A stretch of DNA of 64,000 nt, taken from assembly GCA_963664945.1 (NCBI GenBank), contig OY761822.1:5580001-5644000 (forward strand). Reading direction: 5' to 3'. A program made the position numbers and the translations under genes. Within the stretch, counting starts at the first letter, position 1. Each line of letters begins with the position of its first letter. Below are positions 25,788 through 33,820 of the stretch, piece by piece. The notes below the pieces were generated by a model that did no database searches, was not told where the DNA came from, and saw only the letters and a program-made list of their open reading frames with translations. The DNA is from UBA6522 sp963664945. Its GTDB lineage: Bacteria; Pseudomonadota; Gammaproteobacteria; Steroidobacterales; Rariloculaceae.

Positions 25788-27407
25788 ATGAAGGAAGCCT
25801 CCGGGCGCAAGCCGTGTTCGCTAATGATGCGAGGCGGCATTGTAATCCCGGCCCCGGATGACGCGGACTCGTTAATCGAGGATGGCGCGGTCTGCACGCG
25901 CGGCGACCGGATCGTCGCCGTCGGCCGTTTCGGGCAGCTTCTGCGTGAATTTGCTCCCGAGGTCATTTGTGGGTCGGACAGGCACCTGGTGATCCCTGGA
26001 CTGGTCAACGCCCACGACCATGTGCGGGCACCCTCGACCCGACAACTGGGTGTGCACGATGATGTGCTGGAGGCATGGATCGTCGACCTGCTCAGACTGC
26101 CTCGGGTGGACCCTCGCCTCGCAAGCACACTGGCCTGCTGCCGAATGTTGCGGTCGGGCGTAACAACGGTGGTAAACAGCTTCTATGAAGGTTTCGGCGA
26201 GCGCTACGAGAGCGTTCTCGCCGACACCGTCGCGAGTTGCGAGCGATCCGGCATCCGTACCCTCATGTCGCTGAGCATCCTGGACCGAAGCGTAGTTGCA
26301 GAACTCCTGGGGAACGCGCTTCCACACCTTCCGGAGCCGATGCGAACCTGGGTCCGAAAATTTCTTGACGCTCGCGACCCGATTGCCAAATCGGACTACT
26401 TCGATATCGTTCGCAAATGGCATGCCACTGCGCGTTCCAAGCGTACACGATTCATGATGGGACCGGTGTCGGTACATTGGTGCAGCGACGGGCTGCTGCA
26501 GGCAATCTGGGAGCAGGCCCGCGCGCTGGATATCCCCATTCAGACGCATCTGCTGGAGAGCCCATATCAACGGGACGGAGCAGCAGCAAAATACGGACGA
26601 TCAATCGTCCAGTACATGTCCGAAGCCGGCCTGCTGTCGCCCCGCGTGTCGTGCGCACATTGCGTGCACGTCACCGAACCGGACATTGAATTGCTGGCCG
26701 GGGCCGGCGTGTCCGTCGTCCATTGCGCAAGCTCGAACCAGCGCCTGAAGAACGGAACGGCGCCGGTGGGCAGGATGCTCAAGTCGGGAGTCAACGTCGG
26801 CCTCGGCCTCGACAGCCTTGCGATGGATGATGACATGCTGCAGGAAATGCGGAACGTCGCGCGCGTGTCTGCAGGCGACCAGCGATGCCTGATTCAGGTG
26901 CCGGCGGGGATGACTCTGCAGATGGCTACTGTCAACGGTGCGGCAGCGCTGGGCATGCTGGATGAAATCGGCACGTTGGAAGTCGGGAAAAAGGCCGATA
27001 TCGTTGCCTTGAGACTGTCCGGCGACACGATTATCGGTGGCGGCTCGGGCATTGATACCGGATCGGGTCTCGTGGACCGTCCGGGCGCGGCGCTGCTGGG
27101 TCTGATCGTCGATTCGGCAGAAAAGTCCGACGTCGATGCCGTGATCGTCGACGGTGAAATCATCGTTGAACACGGGCAACACCGGCACATCGACGAGCAG
27201 GCGCTGCTCGACGAAATCCACGCGGAACTCGAGAGAAAGGGGCGCCATGCGGCGAAAGACGATGCGATGATTGCGGGGCTGAAGCCATTCGTGCACGGGC
27301 TGCTTGAAGAATCGAATACCGGCGAGTGCGGGGCGGGACGTGCAGCGCGTACATCGCAAGGGTCCCCTGCGACGAAGAGGATATTCTCTCCGCATTCGGT
27401 CGATTGA
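25788..27407 (+). CDS. ATZ/TRZ-type amidohydrolase
   Basis: 539 residues. Amidohydrolase superfamily metal site: H76 and H78 in NAHDH, a His in QTHLLES near residue 252, a His in CAHCVHV near residue 290, and the catalytic Asp in GLGLDSLAMDDD near residue 340. The closing segment (GTLEVGKKADIVALRL) is the usual second beta-sandwich strand. Relatives deaminate or dechlorinate purines, pyrimidines and triazines or hydrolyse cyclic amides. It may supply the substrate of the FdrA-type enzymes, though this is inference. About 40 poorly conserved residues at the C-terminus exceed the family norm. The start is uncertain: a later Met (MMRGGIVI) is also reasonable. Confidence 0.88.
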   Translation: MKEASGRKPCSLMMRGGIVIPAPDDADSLIEDGAVCTRGDRIVAVGRFGQLLREFAPEVICGSDRHLVIPGLVNAHDHVRAPSTRQLGVHDDVLEAWIVDLLRLPRVDPRLASTLACCRMLRSGVTTVVNSFYEGFGERYESVLADTVASCERSGIRTLMSLSILDRSVVAELLGNALPHLPEPMRTWVRKFLDARDPIAKSDYFDIVRKWHATARSKRTRFMMGPVSVHWCSDGLLQAIWEQARALDIPIQTHLLESPYQRDGAAAKYGRSIVQYMSEAGLLSPRVSCAHCVHVTEPDIELLAGAGVSVVHCASSNQRLKNGTAPVGRMLKSGVNVGLGLDSLAMDDDMLQEMRNVARVSAGDQRCLIQVPAGMTLQMATVNGAAALGMLDEIGTLEVGKKADIVALRLSGDTIIGGGSGIDTGSGLVDRPGAALLGLIVDSAEKSDVDAVIVDGEIIVEHGQHRHIDEQALLDEIHAELERKGRHAAKDDAMIAGLKPFVHGLLEESNTGECGAGRAARTSQGSPATKRIFSPHSVD

Positions 27408-27605
27408 CTAGGCGGCGCTGGCCGCCAGGAGCCGCACGATCAGCATGAGCACCGTCACCGAAAACGCCAGATTGAAGCCCACGATCCACTTAATGAGCCT
27501 GACGTCGCCCCTCAGATCCGCGATGTCCTTTTGATAGTCTGCAATGGCGCTCGCTGCCGCCAGCGCCTTGTCCTCCTCGGCGCCGGCGGATTTAAAATGC
27601 GTCAT
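27408..27605 (-). CDS. Small membrane protein with helical N-terminus
   Basis: 65 residues: a charged helical region (DKALAAASAIADYQKDIADL) followed by KWIVGFNLAFSVTVLMLIVRLL, one clear membrane segment. The layout resembles a shortened form of the coiled-coil-plus-anchor proteins (DUF1640/CCDC90-like) often found near mobile genes, with most of the coiled coil missing. No good ribosome site is visible. Its stop directly abuts the end of the convergent amidohydrolase gene. It may be a trimmed remnant. Confidence 0.5.
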   Translation of the reverse strand: MTHFKSAGAEEDKALAAASAIADYQKDIADLRGDVRLIKWIVGFNLAFSVTVLMLIVRLLAASAA

Positions 27606-27739
27606 GGACGTCAGCGATCAAGGTCGTCATCGAGGCGTCCTGATTTCGTGGTCCTGAGGTGGCTACGTAGTATACAGCCCATACATCCAGGGGCGCGACG
27701 TCGCCCGGCGCGCGACAGCCCCGTTGGTGTGATGCCCCC

Positions 27740-27904
27740 CGCCCAGGCCCGAGTCGGAACCGACGCGGCCCGTCGACAAAATCACGTTTCAATGGAACCG
27801 CATTCGAAACGAGGCTGGATTGGCGGGCGTGCGGCTTCACGACCTGCGCCAAAAGGTCGGCAGACTTGTAGCAGAAGCGATGGATCTCTCCCACAGCCCG
27901 CCCC
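27740..27904 (+). pseudogene. Tyrosine recombinase fragment
   Basis: One forward frame reads KITFQWNRIRNEAGLAGVRL, then HDLRQ. This is the stretch before and including the HxLR box of phage-type integrases (consensus W..IR..AGL.GVRLHDLRH). No Arg-I box lies upstream and no tyrosine motif follows, so only a scrap of the gene remains. It marks the left border of the accessory region. Confidence 0.55.
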
Positions 27905-28286
27905 AACCCCGTTCCCGTGCTCGCCGCACGTACGGGCGCTGGATATGACAATGCGCCATCCATGACATTCAGATGCCTTGCCGTTGTCGCACCAGTCAGC
28001 CAACGAAGCAGGGCTGGCGCGGGGATCGGCGGATTTCGCCGCCTGTTCAGACCAGCACAACGCTTGCTTCTCTGCACCCGCGGCGGTCCCTGTGCTACGT
28101 GGCGTAACAATTATCTCGGGTTGGGCCGTTCGTCATTGGCCCTGCAGGAAAATGGTGGGTTTGACTGCACTGTATTGAAGGCAGTAAGCGTGGCCCGATT
28201 ATGCGGGTTCTCGACCGGGACACCGCGCACTGAGCGGCCAAGCGACCGATGCCAGCGTCATGATGAAGTGGTTGGTCGGAGAACAA
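27905..28286. other. No gene recognised
   Basis: 382 bp between the integrase scrap and the XRE gene. All open frames are short and none carries a recognisable motif or ribosome site. It probably consists of decayed mobile DNA. Confidence 0.4.
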
Positions 28287-28577
28287 TCAAGCTGCGGAAT
28301 TCAGGTGCTCGCGCAAAATTCCTGGGTGCCGGGCCGCAATCCTCAACAGCGCAATTGCGGGACCTTCGGGCTTTCTTCTCCCTTGTTCCCAATTCCGTAG
28401 AGTATGAACGCTTATTTCCACGGCCTTGGCGAAGTCCGTTTGGGTGAGACCGACAAAGCGCCGCAACATTGCAATATCCTCTCCGGATTCGAAGCGCCCC
28501 TGTCTCAGGCGCTGGCGTAGTCGGGCCGGAATCGCCCTGTCCAATTGTTCGTCTGTAATTTCCGGTATTTCCATCAT
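28287..28577 (-). CDS. XRE-family antitoxin-type regulator
   Basis: 96 residues with a helix-turn-helix of the XRE class: LRRFVGLTQTDFAKAVEISV, then HTLRNWEQGRRKPEGPA, near residues 38-75. Its ATG overlaps the stop of the BrnT-like toxin gene, the normal arrangement for a toxin-first module. It should bind its own promoter and neutralise the toxin. The usual BrnT partner is a BrnA ribbon-helix protein, so an XRE partner is a less common pairing. Confidence 0.82.
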   Translation of the reverse strand: MMEIPEITDEQLDRAIPARLRQRLRQGRFESGEDIAMLRRFVGLTQTDFAKAVEISVHTLRNWEQGRRKPEGPAIALLRIAARHPGILREHLNSAA

Positions 28578-28861
28578 TCCCAGGTACCTTTTCTCGAATA
28601 GTACAAGTCTCGCTCGCGTTTCCCAGCCAGCCGGGCGCCGATGATTCTGATTACGCCCTCTTCCCTCTCGGTGAATACGACAACGGCCACCCCACGCGCG
28701 ATGTCACCGATGGCAATGAAGCGGTCTTCGTGCCCGGAATGTGCCTCATCGAAAATTTCAAGATAGTCACCCGTTTCAAATAACTGCAGCACGTCCGTGA
28801 ACAACAGACCGTGCTTTCTCTGATTTTGCAGATCTTTTGAATCGTTCCGTTCGAACTTCAC
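28574..28861 (-). CDS. brnT: BrnT-like ribonuclease toxin
   Basis: 95 residues from a GTG start. BrnT (DUF497) landmarks: NQRKHGLLFTDVLQLFE, the central H-E-R positions in HSGHEDRFIAIGDI, VVVFTEREEGVIRIIGARLA, and the terminal KRERDLYY. BrnT toxins have a RelE-like fold and cut RNA to halt translation. The gene is first in a two-gene operon with the XRE regulator. Confidence 0.82.
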   Translation of the reverse strand: MKFERNDSKDLQNQRKHGLLFTDVLQLFETGDYLEIFDEAHSGHEDRFIAIGDIARGVAVVVFTEREEGVIRIIGARLAGKRERDLYYSRKGTWE

Positions 28862-28937
28862 GAAATAGATGGTAACCGTCCGAATCGATAAGTCAATGGC
28901 TTAGTCCCGGCGGGATCGACTGGTCACGGATGCCGGT

Positions 28938-29260
28938 TCATCTCTGCACGGGCGGGGAACGAAGCACAGGCACCGCGCCGTACCGGCCTCCCAGGTACGA
29001 GCGCTCCAGGTTCTCCACACCGCGCCGCGGACGAAAGTCCGTCAGCGGAATCACCAAGGTTTCCTGCCTGGAGTTGCGCTCGCAGAACCAGATCTGGTCC
29101 CGCCGGAATATGTCCTGATTCAGTATCGAGGTGTCGTGCGTACTGAAGATGAGCTGCGCGCCGTTCGCGTTCGTCTTGGGACCGTGAAACCGATTCACCA
29201 GGAAGCGGACCAGCGCCGGATGCAGGTGTTCATGCAAATCGTCATGCAACCATGCGGACC
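28938..29260 (-). pseudogene. C-terminal remnant of an AAA-type ATPase (OLD/abortive-infection type)
   Basis: The frame holds DDLHEHLHPALVRFLVNRFH (a Walker-B region of the D-E-x-x-x-x-LHP type) and AQLIFSTHDTSILNQDIFRR (the switch-II His of ABC-like AAA proteins). It ends with RSYLGGRYGAVPVL, typical of the AAA_15/AAA_21 ATPases common in defence loci. Walker A and the N-terminal two-thirds are absent, and upstream reading is unrelated. The second acidic residue of Walker B is Asp-Leu-His instead of Asp-Glu-Leu. This is a dead fragment. Confidence 0.6.
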
Positions 29261-29343
29261 TTTGTCTTCGTAGGCTGTATTCTGTGGCGCTTGGCTTCCG
29301 TTCCGCGTACTGAGGCTGCATCTGAAACGACTAAAGGACGAGC

Positions 29344-29524
29344 ATGGCATCACAATTCACCGCACCCATTCTCATCGGCGACGGCGACAGGTCGCAGCCG
29401 CTTGAGAGGGTTTCGCTATCCGCTGGCCAGATGTGCTCTACGCCACGCCACAGGGCAAGCTTGTCGTGCTCGAAGCGAAACTCTGGCGCAACCCGGAAGC
29501 GCGCAGAAAGGTTGTTGGTCAGGT
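29344..29524 (+). pseudogene. Nuclease-like gene remnant, internally deleted and truncated
   Basis: It starts ATG with MASQFTAPILIGDGDR and LERVSLS, then jumps frame to RWPDVLYATPQGKLVVLEAK, then LWRNPEARRKVVGQV, where E-x-K resembles a PD-(D/E)xK nuclease core. The middle is deleted with a frameshift. The frame breaks off at 29524, exactly where the 100-bp palindrome begins. Similar small proteins with EAKLWRNPEARR occur in defence and mobile loci. Not functional here. Confidence 0.55.
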
Positions 29525-29624
29525 TAATGTCGAGTAGTCATTAATGTTGAGTAGCGTGCGGGGAACGGCACAACCACGCCGATTTTCCGCACGTTGACTC
29601 AACATTAATGACTACTCGACATTA
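29525..29624. repeat. 100-bp nested palindromic element
   Basis: The outer arms 29525-29552 and 29597-29624 are perfect 28-bp inverted repeats. With a one-base offset the pairing continues inward through CGTGCGG and CCGCACG. Each arm holds two tandem copies of TTAATGTYGAGTAG at a 17-bp step (29524 and 29541 on the left, mirrored on the right). Repeated sites inside inverted ends recall transposase-binding ends or a small non-autonomous element. It interrupts the nuclease remnant at its left border. Confidence 0.7.
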
Positions 29625-29845
29625 GCAAGATACAGTGCGCCGCCTGACCCACGACCTCCTCACTCGCGCGTCGTGTCGCCACCCCGGCGATACGACGCGC
29701 GATTTTTTTCAGTCGAGCTCTCCGGCGACGTGCACTCAATCCGGGTGACGACTGGCTGGCGGTGAGTGAACCGCGCGGCGATCGAGAGAGAGTCGCTGGC
29801 GCTTCACCGTCCTCCGTCTCAACACTGGACACCGGGAGCAAGATC

Positions 29846-29982
29846 ATGTCACGCGTGACCTTCAAACGCATCGCCGCCGACCAGGCCAACATCCACGACG
29901 AAGACGGCGACTGCGTCGGCGAGGTGATTCGGTTTCCCGACATCCTTCGTCCCGGCCAGCTAATCCATGCGATACATTATTT
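29846..29982 (+). pseudogene. 5' part of a small gene split by the IS66-like element
   Basis: It starts at ATG 29846 (MSRVTFKRIAADQANIHDED). The frame runs to the target sequence CATTATTT (29975-29982) and continues after the element at 33551. Joining the two pieces, with one copy of the duplicated 8 bp, gives one 85-codon frame containing HYFEDPRGPAHVSDRSRIRE. I do not know a function. Small proteins with this pattern occur beside integrases in other proteobacteria. Confidence 0.65.
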
Positions 29983-30007
29983 GAAACCGTTCGGTCAAGC
30001 GGTGATG
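29983..30007 (+). repeat. Left terminal inverted repeat of the IS66-like element
   Basis: 25 bp with one mismatch to the right end. It is preceded by the 8-bp target duplication CATTATTT. Confidence 0.9.
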
Positions 30008-30071
30008 GACGGGGCTGAAATCATTTTGAATACCCTCTACAAGACACTGGTAACGCCTCCGACGTTTTGCT

Positions 30072-32627
30072 ATGGTCGCGCACATGGCGATGCGCGACGA
30101 GGACTTTGGGACGAGTTTGTCGCTGCCGGAGGCGGGCGGCGAGTTCTGGCCGCCCCCGGCATCGGTGCCGCGCGATTGGCGGTCGTTGTACGAACAGGCA
30201 CAGGCGCGGGCGGAGACGGAACGGGCGCGGGCGGACGCGGCGGCGGCGCGCTGCGAAGAGTTGCGCCGGTCGGAGATCGACGCCCGTTCGCGTGCCGGTT
30301 CGCTGAAGACGCAACTCGACAAGAGCCGGGAGAAGCTTACGGCTGCGGTCGAAGAGGTGAAGGAAGTCCGCCGCGCGGCGAAGGATGCGCTGTTCTTGCA
30401 GACGGAGGTGGCGCGGCTGGAGAAGCTGCTTTCGCAGGCCGGTGTGGACTCGCGCAAGGGCAGCACGATCATGTCGCTGCGCAAGGAAGTCTTCCAGTTG
30501 CGCGAAGCCGTGCGGACGTTGCAGCCCGGCAGGGATACGGCGGTCGCGGCACTGAGGCAGGAAACCGATTCTCTGACCCGGGAGAACACCCGGCTGCGCA
30601 AGGTCCTGGAGGGGTCGCAGAAGCAGAAGGAGGAACTCACGGCATTGCGCCGCAAGGTCGTGGGGCTTCGTCGCAGGTTGAAGCGAGCGGCACAGGCTGC
30701 GCCGCCGCGCAGGGCGAGCGCCCGGTTGCGCAAGGCGCTGGAACGGGCACGCAAGCAGAAGGACACGATCAAGGGACTGCGCGGGGACGTCGGTTCCCTG
30801 AACCGCGAGACCCGCCGGCTGGCCCGGGAGAACCGTCGGCTGCGCCGCGAACAGGAACAGGTGCAGGAGTTGAAGGCGACGGTCCGCCGGCTGACATTCG
30901 AAACCAGGCTGCAGCGCGGGGAGCTGGCGGGCTACCACGACCAGATGACCCTCATCAAGGAGCAGGAGAGCCTTATCATCCGTCTGCGGGTGGCCGTGAG
31001 AACGTCGGCCATCAAGAACGAGAAGCTGGAGGCCGAGCTTGCCGAGCGCCCCCTGCTGTCCGCGGTCTTCAGGACGGTGCGCGATCGGGACAGGACCATC
31101 GAGTCGCTGCACAAGAAAATCGCCCGACAGCGCAAGGCGTACGCCGCACAGGGCAAGAAGATCAAGGCGCTGCGCGCCCACGGAGCGAGACTGCAAGCCC
31201 GGATTGCCAAGCTGCGCTCGAGCCGGGCCGTGTTGTCGAAGGCGGTCTTTGGGGGCAGGAGCGAGAAGCAGGAAACGCCGCGGTCGAAACGCAAGCGCGG
31301 CCAGCAGCGCGGTGTGGCCGGCCACGGGCGCACCCGGCGGCCAACGCTGGAGGAGAAGGAGGAACGGCGGGAACCGCCGGAGGACGAGCGCGTGTGTTCC
31401 TGTTGCGGCAAGCCCCATGTCGCCAACGGCGAGCGTTGCTCGCCCGTCATCGAGATCGCGGTCAAGGCCCATGTCCGCAGGATCGTGCGCCCACGCTACC
31501 GCCGGGGTTGCGATTGCCTGTCCTCGCCTTTGCAAGCGATAGCGCCTCCGCCGGCGCGGCTGTTCCCCAGGACGCCCTACGGGACCAGCGTCTGGGCGCG
31601 CATCCTCTTCGAGCGATTTGCCTGCCACCGTCCCCTGCGCCGGACCGCGGCGTGGATGACCGATCAAGGGCTGGCGATTGCGCCAGGGACGATAGCCGAC
31701 AGCGCGAGCCGCTTCCCGGTGCTGTTCGCGCCGCTCGCCGAGGCGATCCTCGCGCACCAGAACGAGATGGCGGTGCGCCACGCCGACGAAACGGGCTGGC
31801 GCATCCAGTCGCTGGGCGAGGCGGGCCGCTCGCGGCGTGCGTGGCTGTGGATCTCGGTCAGTGCCGATGCGGTCTACTTCGTGGTGGACCCCTCGCGCAG
31901 CGCCGAGGCCGCGATGAGGCTGTTCGGTTCGGTCAAGGGCGTCGTGTTCCTGGTCTGCGACCGCTACAGTGCCTACACCAAGATGGCGCGCGTGCTCGGC
32001 GGCAAGGTGATCCTGTGCTGGTGCTGGGTGCACCAGCGGCGCGACTTCATCGAGTGTGCGGCCGGGCAGCAAAAGCTGACGCAATGGTGCGAGGGGTGGG
32101 TCCAGCGGTTCGCGTCGATCTGGCGGCTGAACAAGGCGCGGCTGGAGCATTACGACCCCGCTCGAGACCACCGGACGCCGGCGTTCGACGCCGCGCAGGG
32201 GGCACTGAGGAAGGCCGTCGACGCCCTGTTCGCGCGGGCCGAAGCGGAGCTGGCCGATCTGCCGGTCAAGGCGCGCCAGGGCAAGGCGTTGCGCTCGCTG
32301 CTCAAGCACCGCGAGGGACTGAGCATCTTCGTCGACAATCCCCAGGTGCCCATGGACAACAATGCCGCGGAACGCGCGTTCCGGGGGGCCGTTATCGGGC
32401 GTCGATTGAGCTTCGGTTCGGACAGCAGGCTCGGCGCCGACTTGACCGCGATGATGTACTCGGTCGTCAGCACCCTCGCGGTGAACGGCATCGACGTCCT
32501 GCGCTGGCTGGAGGCGTGGCTGGCAGCTTGCGCGGACAATGGCGGCAGGCCGCCGCACGACCTGTCGCCCTGGCTGCCCTGGTCGATGAGCGAGGAGCGC
32601 AAGCGCGAGTTCACGGCGCCGGGATGA
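30072..32627 (+). CDS. IS66-like DDE transposase with a giant coiled-coil N-terminus
   Basis: 851 residues against about 520 for usual IS66 TnpC. The C-terminal 430 residues look like IS66: a Cys-rich zinc segment (CSCCGKPH near 435), then catalytic-site candidates D in HADETGW (near 571), D in CDRYSAY (near 628) and E in MDNNAAERAFR (near 766). Residues 35-400 are almost continuous charged coiled coil with leucine and arginine heptads, far longer than the short leucine zipper of normal TnpC. The stop overlaps the druA start by ATGA. The long coil may replace the missing TnpA/TnpB functions by mediating oligomerisation, but this is inference. Confidence 0.88.
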   Translation: MVAHMAMRDEDFGTSLSLPEAGGEFWPPPASVPRDWRSLYEQAQARAETERARADAAAARCEELRRSEIDARSRAGSLKTQLDKSREKLTAAVEEVKEVRRAAKDALFLQTEVARLEKLLSQAGVDSRKGSTIMSLRKEVFQLREAVRTLQPGRDTAVAALRQETDSLTRENTRLRKVLEGSQKQKEELTALRRKVVGLRRRLKRAAQAAPPRRASARLRKALERARKQKDTIKGLRGDVGSLNRETRRLARENRRLRREQEQVQELKATVRRLTFETRLQRGELAGYHDQMTLIKEQESLIIRLRVAVRTSAIKNEKLEAELAERPLLSAVFRTVRDRDRTIESLHKKIARQRKAYAAQGKKIKALRAHGARLQARIAKLRSSRAVLSKAVFGGRSEKQETPRSKRKRGQQRGVAGHGRTRRPTLEEKEERREPPEDERVCSCCGKPHVANGERCSPVIEIAVKAHVRRIVRPRYRRGCDCLSSPLQAIAPPPARLFPRTPYGTSVWARILFERFACHRPLRRTAAWMTDQGLAIAPGTIADSASRFPVLFAPLAEAILAHQNEMAVRHADETGWRIQSLGEAGRSRRAWLWISVSADAVYFVVDPSRSAEAAMRLFGSVKGVVFLVCDRYSAYTKMARVLGGKVILCWCWVHQRRDFIECAAGQQKLTQWCEGWVQRFASIWRLNKARLEHYDPARDHRTPAFDAAQGALRKAVDALFARAEAELADLPVKARQGKALRSLLKHREGLSIFVDNPQVPMDNNAAERAFRGAVIGRRLSFGSDSRLGADLTAMMYSVVSTLAVNGIDVLRWLEAWLAACADNGGRPPHDLSPWLPWSMSEERKREFTAPG

Positions 32628-33505
32628 CCGGCGACATCGAGTGCCGCTACTACGGGCGCGACTTCACTGCTGAGGAGATGGCGCTGCTGCGCGCCCTGAT
32701 CTCGGCCGAGCCGCAGCCCACCCGCGCCGCTCTGGCCAGAGAGTTCTGCCGGCGCATCGGCTGGTTCAAGCCCGACGGCGGTCTCAAGGACATGATGGCC
32801 AAGGTGACCATGCTCGCCATGCACCGCGAGGGCGTGATCGAGCTGCCGCCGCCGAGGGGAAAACAGGGCCGGCCCAGGCCCATCGCCTTCGGCCCCCAGA
32901 CCGAGCCGCCGCTGTTCCCGGCGCCGACGACGTTGGAGGAAGTTCGCCCGCTCGACTTCCGCACCGTCGTGCGAAACACCCGGGAAGGGAAGCTGTGGAA
33001 CGAGTTCGTCGCCCGCTACCACTACCTCGGATACAAGACCCTGGTCGGCGCGCAGATGCGCTACGCCGTCCGCGACCGCGACGGCTGGCCTGTCGCCATG
33101 CTCGGGTTCTCCACCGCCGCCTGGAAGCTTGCCCCGCGCGACAAGTTCATCGGATGGACGCCCGGGAAACGCGAGAAGAACCTGCCGCTGGTGGTCGACA
33201 ATCCGAGGTTCCTCATCCTGCCGTGGATCAAAATCCCCAACCTCGGCTCGCACATCCTCGCCCTCGTGCGCCGCCGCCTGCCGCGGGACTGGACCGAGCG
33301 CTACAACATCACCCCCGTGCTCATCGAGACGTTCGTCGAGACCCCTCGCCACACCGGCGCCGTCTACTACGCCTCCGGCTGGACACATGTCGGAACCACC
33401 CAGGGAAGAGGACGCTATGACAGGCATACGAAACGAGCCCAGCCGAAAAATGACATCTGGTTGCGACCCCTGCGAAAGGACTGGAAGCGAACGCTTAATC
33501 GTTGA
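32624..33505 (+). CDS. DruA-family protein (DUF4338) encoded inside the IS66-like element
   Basis: 293 residues from ATG 32624, coupled to the transposase by ATGA. DUF4338 landmarks: FVARYHYLGYKTLVGAQMRY, AMLGFSTAAWKLAPRDKFIG, WKRTLNR at the end, and in between LVVDNPRFLILPWIKIPNLG and IETFVETPRHTGAVYYASGW. DruA is the first gene of type I Druantia anti-phage operons, with no enzymatic role established. Here it lies within the terminal repeats and shares the transposase transcript, so it is a transposon gene. A role in target choice, regulation or host protection is possible. About 90 N-terminal residues (TAEEMALLRALISAEPQPTR) form a separate helical domain. Confidence 0.88.
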   Translation: MTGDIECRYYGRDFTAEEMALLRALISAEPQPTRAALAREFCRRIGWFKPDGGLKDMMAKVTMLAMHREGVIELPPPRGKQGRPRPIAFGPQTEPPLFPAPTTLEEVRPLDFRTVVRNTREGKLWNEFVARYHYLGYKTLVGAQMRYAVRDRDGWPVAMLGFSTAAWKLAPRDKFIGWTPGKREKNLPLVVDNPRFLILPWIKIPNLGSHILALVRRRLPRDWTERYNITPVLIETFVETPRHTGAVYYASGWTHVGTTQGRGRYDRHTKRAQPKNDIWLRPLRKDWKRTLNR

Positions 33506-33517
33506 ATCCTCCATGCT

Positions 33518-33542
33518 CATCACCGCTTGACCGAACGCTTTC
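33518..33542 (-). repeat. Right terminal inverted repeat of the IS66-like element
   Basis: Inverted match to 29983-30007. It is followed by the second copy of CATTATTT (33543-33550). Confidence 0.9.
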
Positions 33543-33550
33543 CATTATTT

Positions 33551-33671
33551 CGAAGATCCGCGTGGACCCGCACATGTGTCCGACCGCTCGCGCATACGTG
33601 AGGTGGGCGTGACTATCTCACACCCGACGCACCTTTGGTGCAACGAGCGCGGTATTCCAACCCGCCGCTGA
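33551..33671 (+). pseudogene. 3' part of the small gene split by the IS66-like element
   Basis: It continues the frame of 29846-29982 after the second target-site copy. It reads EDPRGPAHVSDRSRIREVGV and ends at TGA 33669-33671. The precise restoration of the frame supports the inferred element borders. Confidence 0.6.
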
Positions 33672-33820
33672 ACTGCAGTTTTCGCCTGTTTTTCAATGCC
33701 TTGCATGGCTCCGGAAATCTCCGGGCCCGTGCCTGCGTAGCCTGAATCTCTTGTACAAACGGCCGCCATTGTTCCCTATGGAACCATGCGGCCGGCAGGT
33801 AACACACACAGGAGATCCAC

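Larger units (their letters stand above)
29983..33542 (+). mobile_element. Intact IS66-like element carrying a DruA gene (3,560 bp)
   Basis: Ends are GAAAC/GAAAG followed by the identical 20-mer CGTTCGGTCAAGCGGTGATG in inverted orientation (29983-30007 and 33518-33542). It is flanked by the direct repeat CATTATTT (29975-29982 and 33543-33550), matching the 8-bp duplication made by IS66-family elements. It holds two coupled genes: a DDE transposase and a DUF4338 (DruA) protein. The usual IS66 accessory genes tnpA and tnpB are absent. Intact ends, frames and duplication point to a recent insertion. Confidence 0.92.

Noticed and set aside
29605..29943. Reverse frame with a basic stretch (RRRRARLKKIARR)
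   Set aside because: It begins inside the small gene at 29846 and ends within the palindrome. It may be a decayed gene but nothing supports a call.
30021..32558. Long reverse-strand open frame of 845 codons
   Set aside because: Shadow of the GC-rich transposase gene. It has no recognisable motifs and is rich in Arg, Pro and Gln.
29762..33505. A single open frame of 1,247 codons
   Set aside because: It runs by chance from the small gene at 29846 through the antisense-free frame of the transposase into druA. Transposase and druA use their own starts, and the first part belongs to the interrupted small gene.
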